NCBI GenBank assembly: GCA_031761405.1
Contig: JASEVX010000017.1
Location: forward strand, 7,675,668 to 7,739,667
DNA length: 64,000 bases
Source: Serripes groenlandicus
Lineage: Eukaryota; Mollusca; Bivalvia; Cardiida; Cardiidae
Direction: 5' to 3'
In this document: positions 1-13,500 of the stretch, in pieces
Position numbering within the stretch: the first letter of the stretch is position 1
How the letters are laid out: every line of letters starts with the position of its first letter
The notes under the pieces: model-generated
The model's database searches: none
The model's input: the letters and a program-made list of their open reading frames with translations, nothing else
What the model was told of the DNA's origin: nothing
Program-made: the position numbers and the translations under genes

Positions 1-440
1 CTCGAACAGGACGGGTGCAACATCGGAAATTTTATATCCAAAATCTGGCGGAAAACAGCAGCCGGCTGCCACCCTTTATGCATCAATGGGACGACTAATC
101 CATCTATCTCATACAATAAGTACGTCAAACCAGTGGTTGGCGGTTCCCCTAACACTGGTCGGACTGTTACCCACAGCTGGGCTGTTGACCTGCCAAAAAG
201 ACTAAACTTAAAAAGGACATGTCAGACGGCTGCTTTAATCCTGCTGAACGCCACCCAGTGCGACTCTGAGACAGATATATCAGGTTGCCGGCTAAACAAT
301 CTAACTCGAACAGGACAGGTGCAAAGTCGGGTTTTTGTCGGGCAATCCAAATTCCGGCTGGGAATGGCAGTCGGCTTACAAGGCATGCATTAGTTGGCCA
401 CCTAATGCATCTATCTCGAACAATAGACTAGCCAAATCGA
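1..440. repeat. Satellite-like tandem repeat, period about 304 bp
   Basis: CTCGAACAGGAC at position 1 recurs near 304, and CATCTATCTC at about 101 recurs near 406, each with similar flanks. The array probably continues to the left. It is GC-richer than the rest. The open frame at 133-393 lies inside it and is not taken as a gene. Confidence 0.6.
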
Positions 441-486
441 CGGTTTCATTTTTTACAACATTGCCGCATTTCTGCCCCTGACATTT

Positions 487-760
487 ATGTCAAAGGGAAG
501 CAACTCGAAACGGGATTTTTTTCCAGAGAATTCAGATGAATACATAATACTGAAGTTGTCTACCATTGGACAATTAGGATTTTGTTGAAAAGTGTTTTTA
601 TTTTATAAAGTTGAATACCCTTTGAATGATTTGTCATCAAAGCATTGTTTACTTATAGCTATATTGACACATTAAGAGCAATTTTCAGAACAACATATAT
701 TTTTTGAAAAAATAAAGTAAAATTCACTGTGGGATAAGGGTAACATTCGATTTGTCAAAG
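487..760 (+). repeat. Dispersed repeat, copy 1 (upstream of VAP)
   Basis: Shares order and wording with 35690-35925: ACCATTGGACAAT, a GTGATTTGT-like block, TTGACAC, then GGGATAAGGGT. The left end TTATGTCAAAGGGAAGCAAC recurs inverted near 36080-36100. Family unknown. Confidence 0.55.
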
Positions 761-780
761 CTAAATAAATGCTTGATTGA

Positions 781-925
781 TTCATTGGGGTTTAACGCCG
801 TTTTCAACAATGTTTCAGTTATATCACGGCCTCGCATGCTTCCTGGTTTTCTCACACCAGTACTCCACACAACATACCTTCCAAGCAACTGGCTGCTTTT
901 TCACATGGCCTGTTAGCCCATTCCT
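781..925. repeat. Short dispersed repeat (GGGGTTTAACGCCGTTTTCAA type)
   Basis: GGGGTTTAACGCCGTTTTC followed by a TTTCAGTTATATCACGGC block resembles a repeat common in molluscan genomes. A second partial copy is at 56715-56830 (GGGGTTTTATTCCGTTTTC). Class uncertain, possibly SINE-related. Confidence 0.4.
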
Positions 926-1396
926 GTAAACAAAAAATGGAAACAATAAAATGAATAAAACATGCAAAGAGCAAGAGAATATAGTCCTATATATATCATT
1001 GTTTATGAATATGCTTTCCCTTATTATCTTTCTAATTGTCCGCTTGTATTGTAAATATGGAATTTCGTTTGAACAATAGAAACATTATTGCCAAACAATG
1101 TTGATGGTAACAGTGTTAAGGTTATCATTGGCGTTTTATGTGAGTTGACGTCTGGACCCCGTTTGATGGGATGTCACACCCGAGCTTCCGTAGACATTTC
1201 TGTAAATACAAAATGGAAATAATAAAATGAATAAAACATGCAAAGAGCAAAAGAATATATCTATATATTTTGTTATGAATATAAAATAACTGTAAAAATC
1301 AATACTTTACCTTTTAATCTAGTTAAATGTCTGCTTTTAGTGTAAATATAGAATTTCGTTTAATATTTTAACCTCGTTTTCGGGCGGTTTTAATTA

Positions 1397-1408
1397 TGCG
1401 CATGCGCA
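1397..1408. promoter_or_regulatory. NRF1-type palindromic site in the VAP promoter
   Basis: TGCGCATGCGCA is a perfect NRF1 consensus palindrome about 92 bp upstream of the VAP start codon, in otherwise AT-rich sequence. NRF1 sites are typical of housekeeping promoters near the transcription start. No TATA box was seen at a fitting distance. Its role is inferred from motif and position only. Confidence 0.6.
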
Positions 1409-1499
1409 CTTCACTGGATAAGACACTGCAGATGTGTAATAATTTGACAAGTCAAAATTTCAATTTCTTCAGACAGTGTCATTGTGTGAGATATCAATC

Positions 1500-1557
1500 A
1501 TGTCAAAGTTAGACCAGATTCTTGATATTCAGCCCAGTACGGAGCTTAGATTTCGAG
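1500..1557 (+). CDS. VAPB: VAP exon 1
   Basis: Encodes residues 1-20 (start [18 protein letters not shown]). The ATG follows AATC at 1496-1499. The donor is G|GTAAGC at 1558, phase 1. This is the N-terminal strand of the MSP domain. Confidence 0.93.
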
Positions 1558-4500
1558 GTAAGCCATTAAACGCTTGAAGAATGTGTTACGCTTTTTGGAC
1601 AGGGGTCAAAATCTTCCTGTGTACAGTTGTCATTTCCTATTTAAGATAAATTCTTAGTTAAATCTTATTAGATGATCGATATTTAACCCTTTCCCTATTA
1701 CAACAAATCTGAAGCCGAAGACTGAAAGAATTTAGTTAAAATTGTCAAAAATATCTTTATGAAAATGTTTTATTATTGCATACGTATGAAAACATCAATA
1801 TTGTGGATATTTCTTTTGCCACAATGATTTTTATATTCATCTGATGCAGAATAGTACAAATGCTTCTGTTGTGAGAAAGGGTAAAATCTTTTGGAAAGAT
1901 CAATAATTTATAGTACTTTGTTGTCAGACATAAAGACATAAAATGAAGCACAAATTAAACAGGATGTGTAAGTGTTGTCCTTGAATAATATATATATACT
2001 CATGAGTCATGTATCCCAAGTTTGTGACATAGACATTAAAAGAAAGGCTGTAGAAGTGGTATTTGTACCATTACCCTATTCCCGTTACATTTCTCCCTCC
2101 GCTTGACTGACTCGAAGTCACACTCACACAACTGCACACAAGCAGTATATAACAAGCAGTCTTATGTTACATTACTGGGAACCACCAGGGTCCGGGTATG
2201 ATGATGATGTCACCCCAATATCCCACTGCTGCCACCATTTATAACGTGCAACAGGTCGGGTCCTTCACGGTCACCCGTCCAGGCACTAAATGCGATGTAC
2301 TTTGCTTAACTTTGTGAAAAAACCAACCACTCTTCCAACGTCGCTATAAAAGTGGACTTCTACAACAAGGCCGTAGAAGTGGTACTATACCCAATTCCCG
2401 GGTTCCCGCTGGAGATCACCATTGTTGCCAGTGGTGATGAAAAATTGGCGCAATAAATTTCAATATGGCGAAAATGTTGGCAACAACATATTTCGTAAAT
2501 GGCGCTGCATAATAAACTGTTATTTTATAATGGTTCCCGATTTTTCATTCGCCGCTTATAACCGCAGTACAAAAATCGATAAACAGTATATGCAAATCAC
2601 CCGAGCCTGTGTAGTCTGTAAACTGTCAATGTGTTGTTTATCACAGCAGGTGTCGTCTGTCAAGTGTCATTTAATCTCCCATAACAATCGGTAAAGGGAT
2701 TAATTAAGCGTGCTGATTAAAGATAGAGTGTAAACATGTGACAGTGTTAAAAAATTTGATTGATATGCAGGGTCATTCAGGGTTTTCAAAATAAACCGAT
2801 TGCGGATCAAAATGATCTGTTAAAATCACTTTTTGATCTGTTAGTTTTGCTCCTCTGGATTTGCTGTTGACCTGACCCCAAGCCTGATTGGTTACTTTTC
2901 TCATTTGATCTGTTGCAACAAAACATTTTGGCAACCCCAGACTCATTTGAGCTTGCAAACCGCAAGATTCCGAGAGTATGTTAACAGTTTGTCATGCTTA
3001 TGAGACACAATAACGATGTCAGCTGCTTTTAATTAGCATAGTGTTTGTAAAACAACGTCTTTAATTAGAAAGAAATATTCAAACTTAAAAAGCAGCAGAA
3101 GTCCTACATCTTCTAAAGTTTGTGTTAAATGGAGATAATTTCAAAACACTTTGACAGTTGTCATAATGGCTTCGAAACGATCATTTGATATTTTGGACAC
3201 TATTTGTCATTCACCTGCATCATTTATTGTAAAGTAGACGTATTTTAAACCTTTCCGTGATACGACAATTCTGCAGCAGACGACTCTGAACGTATTTTGT
3301 CAAAAAGTGGAAAACATAAATTGCACATTTTGTGCAATTTCTTCTTTTGTCACTATGTTTTCAAAAAGCCGTCTGCTGCAGAGGCGTCAGAAAGCGTCTA
3401 TATGAGGAAAAGGGTTAAGTGTGAGAATACTTGTTTATGTCCTAGATTTTTAATGTTAACAATAACATAATCATAAAGATTAATAAAGTTGATTATGTAG
3501 TAAGATGATCATTGTTATTTGTCAAGTTTCCTTAAACCTTTCCAATGTACACACATCTAAAGCAGACAACTTTAAAACATCTATGGAAAATCATTTAAAA
3601 TTAAATGCTTGTATACTGTTGAAACACTGGAAAAAGGAGTTAAAGCTCAGTAGTATGTCAAAAAGTGTCTGTTTGTGGAAAATGTGGTTCCAAAAGTGAC
3701 TCCAGAATTTTTCATTTGGCACAAACTTTTCCCGTTTGGCAAAAGTGATGGCGCAAGAAAAAAATTGTCCAGGGTGAAACCTGCATTCCCGTTACATTTG
3801 CGAGAAATGACGTTTTCCCCGTTATTATAATTACACAATTTAAGCTCAAAGATGATTTATATAGCAAACAATATCTTGATCAAAATGCACTTAAATCAGA
3901 TATATTTAAATGCAATCGACATATATGTATGTAAATTGTTCAATATTATATCTGTATTTATTGATCTTTCTCATTGAATAAATATTTATATTTGTTCTTG
4001 AATTTCATTTATTTACATGTAACTGTCAAAGATATATAATAAATACAAACAGGACAAATTTATTTTCTCTAAAGTAGATGATCTTATTAACAGTGTGGCA
4101 AAAAACCCAAATTGGTCATTATGAATATGAGCAAATTCCTTGTTTTGCCACAATGTGTTCAAATCGATTCAATAAATAAAAATTATATGTACTTTCATAA
4201 AAATAAAAATGTTCTTTATTTATTCCAAAATACTTAGAAAGTCGTCTGATGCATATTTGTTGTAACAGTATGCGGGAAAGTGTTAACCCACATACAACAA
4301 ATATGCAGCAGACGATTTTGAAAACATACCCGGAAAAAAATTGCGAATTCCCTTTAACCCTTTCCCTTATATAGACGCTGTCCGACGCCTCTGCAGCAGA
4401 CAGCTTTTTGAAAACATGGTGACACATGAAGAAATTGTTCAAAACGAACAATTTCTCCTTTTGCCACAATGTTATCCCCTTTTACTCATAGGTTATCCAT

Positions 4501-7500
4501 TCAATTATAGAGATTTACCATTTTTTGACAAAATATGTTCAAAGGCTGCAGAATTGTCGTAAGAGGTAAAGGGTTAAATGAAAGTACAATAATTGAATAG
4601 AGTTGAAATCATGGTGGCAAAAGGAGAAATTGCTTGTTTTTGAGCAATTTCTTCTTTTGTCGCCATGTTTTTAAAAAGCCCTCTGCTGCAGAGGTGTCAG
4701 AAAGTGTCTATATGAGGGAAAGGGTTAAATCCAAATAGCATATTATCAAAACTTTTGAAGAAGACGATGTTACAATTTCACAAAATGTATTTGATCAATC
4801 ATGGTAAAACATGTTTAAATGTTACTTGATCTGTGAAAATCTTTGGTAAGGGCTGCTTGTTAACTGTAACATAAGCACCAAAGTACTTTTGTACTTATAA
4901 ACTGAATTATTATATACCTTAGAACTATGGACGAGAAGCAGTCATGTGTGATTCAATAAAAAATGACTATTTGACTCCTTTTCGCTTTTATTCTAAAATT
5001 CAGGTCCAATAGTCCATTTTCGAGTCAATAGTTCATCTGTTATGACGTTATTGTTTGAAATGACGTCATGCACGTGCATAACAAACATTTTAATGCGCGT
5101 GTCATGTAACAGTATACTGCATTCTTGGTGCATTTACAATAATAATCCTGTGTTTATGTTAGAATCTACATTTATGTTACATACATTTACCCAATTAAAA
5201 TGATGACAGCAATGTTATAAATAAACTAGTTAAATTATACTTTTTTCATGAAGATATATAATAAAACAGCTATTTACTCCCTTTGAGTTCAATGGTGAAA
5301 AACTATTCTTCCTCGCAAATGACTATTGACCCGAAATAGAGAACTATTGACCTCGACTTCGTCTCGGTCAATAGTTCTCTATTTCGGGTCAATAGTCATT
5401 CACTTGGAAGTTGGAAGAATAGTTTTTCACTATTGACTTCAAGAGGAGTAAATAGCCGCCATATACTATTATATAAAAGAAGCTGGTTAATTACCTAGTT
5501 TAGTAGGTGAAAAGTAGCACATTTCTGCTAGATTTTGATTTTTTTGTTTTTTTCTTTATTATTGATACTTTTATTAATTTGCCAATGTTTTATTTCTTCA
5601 GGTCCCTTTACGGAAGTTGTGTCATCAGACTTAAAACTTATCAATCCATCTGAAAAGCGAGTATGTTTCAAGGTAAAAACAACAGCTCCAAAGCGTTACT
5701 GTGTTCGACCAAACAGTGGTATCATAGAACCAAATGGACAAATAAGTGTACAAGGTAAACACTTGCCTTTTCCAGTCTCTATTAGCCCTTACCCACATAC
5801 AGACACTTTCTGACATCTCTTCAGCAGAAGACTTGAAAACTTCAAGGCAAAAGTTGAAATTGCTCATAATTGCTCAACAGTTTCAAGAATGATACTTTCA
5901 TTTGTAGTTTTACGAGTTTTGTCAGAAATTTTTAAATCATCTGCTGCATATTTGTTGTACGTGGGAAAGGGTTTAGATTCTGTTTCTGATTGGTTCAATT
6001 TCAACTGTATTTATCTTTTTCCCATACTTTCTTTCCTATTATACTGGTATTTAGCCCAAATAAGGTATTTTCACAGACGCTTTTGAATCAAAATTCATTT
6101 CAAACCCTTTAATATTGGATAAAGATGAAATACCAAAAACAAGTTTAAAAATAAATATATACCTGGTACAAACTACGGTGTTTTCAAAGGATGTTTTCAG
6201 AGCAGAAGAATAGGAAATGTCTCATTTGTCAAATAAATGGTTAACTTTTAACCTGGGATATCCCTTTCCCACTATTAATGTCACTGCAGCAGGAGGGTTT
6301 TGAAAATAATATTTAGGCTTGTAACGTCATTTATACATTGGGTGTCTGTATTACCTTCCTTGTACTTTTAATTTTTGAAAAAAGTGAGATAAAGCTTAGT
6401 ATTGTTGATGGCACATTTACCCTTTACCACATAAAACAAAACTGCAGCAAACATTATTTAACCCTTTCCCTCATACGACAATTCTGCAGCAGACAACTTT
6501 GAACATATTTTGTCAAAAAATAGAAAATCTCTAAAATTTAATGGATAACCTATGACGAAAAGTGGAAAACATTGTGGCAAAAGTAGAAATTGCTCATTTT
6601 GAGCAATTTCTTCTTTTGTCACTATGTTTTCAAAAAAACGTCTGCTGCAGAGGCGTCAGAAAGTGTCTATATGAGGGAAAGGGTTAAAACATCTAGACCA
6701 AAAATGGAATATCTATTTGAATGCAAGTATCATTATTGAATAGAATTGAAAGCATTGTAGTAAATGGAGAAATTGTTCAATATTATGAATAATTTCTCCT
6801 TTTGTCACAATGTTTAGAAAGATCATCTGCTGCAGATGTTTCAAAATGCACAAATACAAGAAGAAAAGGGTTTAACCTTTTCCCTCATATAGACACTTTC
6901 TGCAGCAAACAGCTTTTTGAAAACATAGTAACAAAAGAAGAAATTGCTCAAAACGAGCAATTTCTCCTTTTGTCACAATGTTTTCCACTTTAAGTCATAG
7001 GTTATCCATTCATTTATAGAGATTTTCTATTTTTTTGACAAAAATAAGTTCAAAGTCGCCTGCTGCAGAATTGTGGTATGAGGGAAAGGGTGTAACCTTA
7101 ATCAATCAACACCATACTCATAAACGACACACATCTACATGTAAATGATTGATAATCATGATAGTAGTAACCCCTTCCCACGTACAACACATCGCCTACA
7201 GATGACTGAAAACATGTTAACAACAAAAGAAAACATTCTACAAATGAAGTTAAAATTAAAGCAAAGAATTGAAAATAATGTGGGAAAAGGAGAAATTGCT
7301 CATCATTAGAATTTCTTCTTTGGCCAGAATATTAACAAAAGTTGTCTGTTGCAGATGTGTCAGAATGCATCATCAAATGGGAAAGGGTTAACCTTTTACC
7401 TGATGTATTTTGTAGTCTGAAGAAAAACACACATTTGGATAATTTGAATTTAATAAAGAATTAAAAAATGCCAATTGAAAAGAACGAACATAGTGTCCCT

Positions 7501-10500
7501 CTCTCTCCGATTCGTGCATAAAAATTATTATGAAAAAATATTGTAGGAAATGACTTAATGAGTAATTGCTCATAATGGGCCATATTTTCCAAAACTATTT
7601 GCTACATATATATGTGTTAGGTGTCTTCTGTAGAATTTGATATGCAGAGAATGTGAATAGGGAATTATGTGAACATTTTCGAAAGAGCTCATTCTTTTTG
7701 GTTGATTGTTTACTGAGAATATGCTTGTTCTTTTGTATTTTGTTTGTAAAAAAGAAATGCAGTGTATAATATATTATAGGTGTCAATACTGGTTCACAAA
7801 TATTCTACTTTTTACCCTGAGGCAAATTCTTTTTCCAAACTGCTGTTTTGTCATGATTATAAATGATTATTTGACAAATGACATGTGATTGTTATTACCC
7901 TTAGGTTTTGGTATTTTTCCAAAAGATGAATAGTTTATATCAGCCTTTCAAGTTCAGGGTGCACCTATAAAACATTTTCGTGATTCATGAGACTATTGAT
8001 GTCTGTGCAATAAATTCATCAATTTTAAAATGATACAAAAAAATGGAAAACAATTATCTTCATTATTAATTTCTCTTAGCATACATAAATTTTTCTGTTT
8101 CAATTTGTCAAAATAATTCTCCTCACGTAATGCAATGATATAAAACTGACATTTAGAACAGTATATTTAACCCTTTCCCACATGCATCAAGTCTTCAGCA
8201 GACAATTTTGGAAACAATTTGGCAACAATATGATAACACTCTGTAAATGAAAATATGCTTATTGAATAGACTAGAAATCATTGTGTTGAAAAGAGAAAAT
8301 ATAGATTAAGATGAATAGTTTATAAAGGTGTTACTGTTTTTGTGGTGTCAGAGTTGATTTGCGTATTTTGAATGAACATGTCTATTTTATGATATTTTTT
8401 CAGTGATGCTTCAACCTTTTGAATATGATCCAAATGAAAAGAATAAACACAAGTTTATGGTACAAACAATGTTTGCACCAGAGGGGAAAATAGAAAATCA
8501 AGAAATCTTGGTAAATATTTATTTATGTAATTAACCCTTTTTCTCATATAGACGCTTTCTGCCGCTTCTGCAGCAGACAGCTTTTTGAAAACATAGTGAC
8601 AAAAAGAAGAAATTGCACAAAACATGCAATTTCTCCTTTTGCCACAATGTTTTCCACTTTTTGTCATAGGTTATCCATTCAATTATGGAGATTTTCTATG
8701 TTTTGACAAAATACTTTCAAAGTTGTCTGCTGCAGAATTGTCGTATGAGGGAAAGGGTTAATAAGTTTTAGCTTCACTATTCGGATAAGCTATGGTACTC
8801 ACACCTTGGTTAAGGACTTCCATGCAAGTACATATATTATTATACCTCACATGACTTTGTAATGTTAAATTCTCATATTCTCATCATGGGCAATTTCTTA
8901 CTGTCTCATGCTAACAGTACATTTTGACCGGTTAACAGTATACTGTTACACGGCACGCGCTTTAAAATGTTGGTTATGCACGTGCATGACGTCATTTCAA
9001 ACAATAACGTCATCTTTTAGACGCGCGTGCCATGTAACAGTATACTGTTAACCGGTATATTCATATATGTGTGTGTTACATTGTAGTAGATCTACCCATG
9101 TTCACCTCCCCTACAAAGGTACAGAATAAATTGAATAAACGTGTAATTTTGTTCGGTATAATAAAATAAATATTGCATGGTTTCCAGTGTGACAGTACAT
9201 ATTGTCAACATTCGGGTAAATACTGTTAACCTCGGCTTCGCCTCGGGTAACAGTATTTTCCTCATGTTGACAATATGTACTGTCACACTGAAAGCCATGA
9301 AATATTTATATAATATTTCACCATAGCTCAAGTGACTTCTAGATGTGCTGCATTAACACTTTATACAAGGCTTCCAAACCATCACATTTTGTCAATAATT
9401 AAGTTAGTATATAATGCAAATGGCGGCCCTTTTTTGTCTTAAAAGAAATTCTTGTTAAAATTGTGTTTGCAACTTCATTAAGAGCTTCATATCATCCAAA
9501 ATTGAATCCCTCGAACTACTCATAGGTGGAACTATTTATTATGGACCCAGCCAGATTGAGTCACATGATGTATTTCGAGCAAACGCACACTTTCACCTAG
9601 ACTACTATGCAGTAGACAACTTTTGAAAACACATGAAAATAGAAGTCATGCTTATCCACCCCCACAATGTTAATCAACTTTCATAAAGAGTAAACTTCTT
9701 TAATATATTTCAGATGTTAACATATTTGGTATTAGACTTTCAAAGCAGACAAATGTTAACATTTTATAGTGGTATAGTACCATGTAGATGGTTGATCCAC
9801 TAATTTTAATTGTCCAGACAGGTCTAGGAAAAAAAATAAATTGCACAAGTGTTTCTTTAACCCTTTCCTACATACAACAAAAATGCAGCAGACTACTTTG
9901 AAAGCATCTAGGCAAACATATGGAATATTCATAAATGAAAAGTTAATTATTGAATTGAGTTAACCCTTTCCCTCATACGACAATTCTGCAGCAGACTTTG
10001 AACATATTTTGTCGAAAAATGGAAAATCTCTATAATTGAATAGATAACCTATGACTAAAAGTGGAAAACATTGTGGCAAAAGGTGAAATTGCTCGTTTTG
10101 AGTAATTTCTTCTTTTGTCACTGTTTTCAAAAAGCCGTCTGCTGCAGATGTGTCAGAAAGGGTTGTAAAAAGACATTGTGGCAAAACGAGAACTTGTCTA
10201 ATTAAGAGCAATTTCTACTTTTTTCACATATTGTCAAAAGTCCGCTGCAGAGGCATCAGAAAAGGTTAAATAATCTTAATATAATCCGCTATAAAATGTT
10301 TATTCTACAGTGGAAAGAAGTAACGCCCAACCAGTTGATGGACTCTAAATTACGCTGTGTGTTTGATATGCCAGCATCGAATTCGGAAACTACCACGGTA
10401 TGTAGGTTTTAACATAAGTATGTTCTGTTGTGTATGTCTTATCTTTAAAGCAAGGCCAAAACAAAAATAGCTGAGCAATTTTTTGTACAGAACATGGTTA

Positions 10501-13500
10501 TTCCCCGCTAAAGGCAGATGAGAGGTTTAGTTGGCGTTGTCAGTCCGTCCAGAGCCATATCTAAGGCAAGGTTGAAAGAATTTGATTAAATCTATATGGA
10601 GATGTTGAACACTGTAGAGAAATGTATGTAAGATACTAAGGTTCACTAAGATTGTCTCAAAACTCCCAAATTATGACCAATTGTTTTTATAAACTTTTAA
10701 AACTAATATGAACCATTGCATGAGAAAAAGGTACAAGTTCCTGTAGTGAACAGTATAGACAGAGATCTTCACCATTCACATATTACTAACAAAAGTTCTG
10801 TCAACTTATGTACAAGATGAACCGTCATTGTTCATAAACATCAACTTGTACCTTTTCTCAAGCACTGGCTCATATTTGACTTGGCTGATCAATCTGCTTG
10901 AAGTTGAAGATCTTTCTGACTGGAAATCTGTAAGAAAGAATATTTGGTGAAAATCAACCTTAGAGCATTTGTAGTAGTGGCTATAAACTGTATGTGTTCT
11001 GGCTTACTTGGAATGCATTTAACAAAGTTCTGGGCTATGGGAGTTAGTGACTGATGTTTCTGGACACTGGAGGATGAAGTCAGTCTGTGCACAACAAGCA
11101 AGTTTATCTGGCTTGTTGATGCCCATGAGTGCACTCTATGAGTCTTAGTTTTGACAAAGTTAATAATTTTTGATAGTTTAATGAGCAGACTTGTTAGACA
11201 ATACTACATCTGCAATGGTCTATATTTGTTGTCACTGACAATTTGAACACATCTAGGCAATAAAATGAAAGTTCCATATATATTTATTGAATAAGGGTTG
11301 TAAACATAGTGACATAAAGGTGAAATTGGTCATTTTTAGCTTGGATATTCGAAGAATATGAGAGCTATTCTACTCACCTCTGTATCACACATTGGTTAAG
11401 GTTTTGCATGCAAGTACATAATTATATGACACCATAGCTTAGTTACTACTTGATGTATTGCATTGAAACTTTCTACAAGGCTTCCTAACTATCACAACTA
11501 TGTAAATACTCAAGTAAGATAACTCTATCCTGCATATATTGCAAGTTATAGCCCTTTCTTGACTTAGAAATTCTGGTTTAATTTTCGTGTGCAACTACAT
11601 TAAGAGTCCGTATCTCATTAACTACTTGATGCATTGCATTGAAACTTTATTCAATCCTTCCCAACCATCACACCTATGCAAATGATAAAGTAAGATAACT
11701 CTATCATACATTTGATGCAAATTATGGCCCTTTTTACTTAGAAATTCTGGTTATTAAAGTTTTGCGTGCAACTACAATAAGAGTCCATATCTCAGTAATT
11801 ACTTGGTGCATTACATTGAAACAGCAATGTAAACAATTAGATAACTCGATTTGCACATGCAACAAATTATAACTCTTTTTTTACTTAGAAATTCTGGTAA
11901 AAGTTTTGCATACAACTACATTAAGAGTCCATATCTCAGTAACTACTAGACGCATTGGATTGAAAACTTATACAGCCCTTCCCACCCATCACACCTATGT
12001 ATTATATATAATAAAGTAAGATAACTTGATTGTGCATATAATGCCAAAAAACCCCGTTATTCTTTGACTTAGAAATTCTGGTTAAAGTTTTGCATGCAAC
12101 TACATTAGAGTCCAAGTCTGAGTAACTAATAAGCGGTGGAATAGTTTAGCGCACTGTCTTACTGACAGGTTTTGTTACTTTGGCCACAATGTTTTCAATA
12201 ATTGTCTGCTGCAGAGACTATGTTTTGGGGAGGGGGTTTACTGTGGTGTAGAAGAGAAGGTGTTGATGTGGTCTTACCGGCATTTTTTCTGTTTTAGGCA
12301 CAACCAACAGCAGTTCAAGAAGACAAGGTAAAGCCAGTTGTAAAATCTGATCTAAAACAAGATTTTCCTCCACCTGCCTCCCAGTTTACATCCAGTAAAA
12401 ATGTAAGGTCTTTTATTTGTCACGGCTAAAACTTAATAGTAGCCAGAACATATTAACATAATCAGAAAATAACTTCTTTACAGTAACAATTTTCATACTG
12501 GGGTTGGCAAAGTTAAAAATGAATCTTCAGAGAATTTTAATTTAATATTAATATTGATAAGGTTGTTCCCTTGTATAGTTAGTTTATGGTCATAAGCATT
12601 CTCCAGATGCTTCGGGATGCTCTTATGGAAAATGGACAAAATTACAATGTACAAGCTAATTTGAGTCATATTGTTTCCTCAAAGTCTCAAAGGTTGTTGG
12701 TTCAATTCCCGGCTGGGTCATGCCAAAGAGTTTGAAAATGGTAGAAATGTCTGTCCTCCTTTGCCCTTAGGGTGGTGGGTAAGCATTATGCCTGACTGGC
12801 TTGTGTCAGGATAAATGGACCAGTGGTAACTACTGGTAACCTTCCCAGGAAATATTTTTATTTTTCTACCACTTTGTAAACTGCTACATACATGCCACCC
12901 ACCTGAGCGGTGTAGCGTAAGAGTGTCTGCTTCGATGTGGGTTCAATCCCCAGATGGGTCATACCAAAGTTTTTAAAAAAGGTAATATTAGCTTGCCCTC
13001 ATTGACGCTCAGAAATGTTGTGTTGGCATAAGTTTGGCTCGCTTGTGTCGGGATATATCGACCAGTAGTAAGTACTGGTATCTTACCCAAGAAACATCAC
13101 AATATAGCTTTAAAAAGTTGTTGAAAGCAGTTTAAATCATCCTACAAATCAATTTTTCTACCACTTTGTTTCCTGTTGCATACTTGTCAAATATTGAATA
13201 AGGAAACATTTTTCCTGACTTTTGACAAGTTTCTGCGACTGACAAATTTTGAGAACAACTAGTTTGACAAGTAGTATAAATTGTAAATTACTGTCAACAT
13301 TTTTCTTGAATTATATCTTTTATTAATGATGACTGATACCTGAAGTATACATGTCCAGTAAGGATAAAATGATAGTTATATTTAGCATTTCCTAGGGCAA
13401 CATAATTTGTCTTCAAAGGATACTTTTTAAATACATTTGTACTAAATCAGATCTTTATTTCTCATCTTTTTTGTAAGATTATTGGTTATTACATATAATT

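Noticed and set aside
133..393. 86-residue frame at the left edge
   Set aside because: Lies wholly in the tandem array with no splice or start context.
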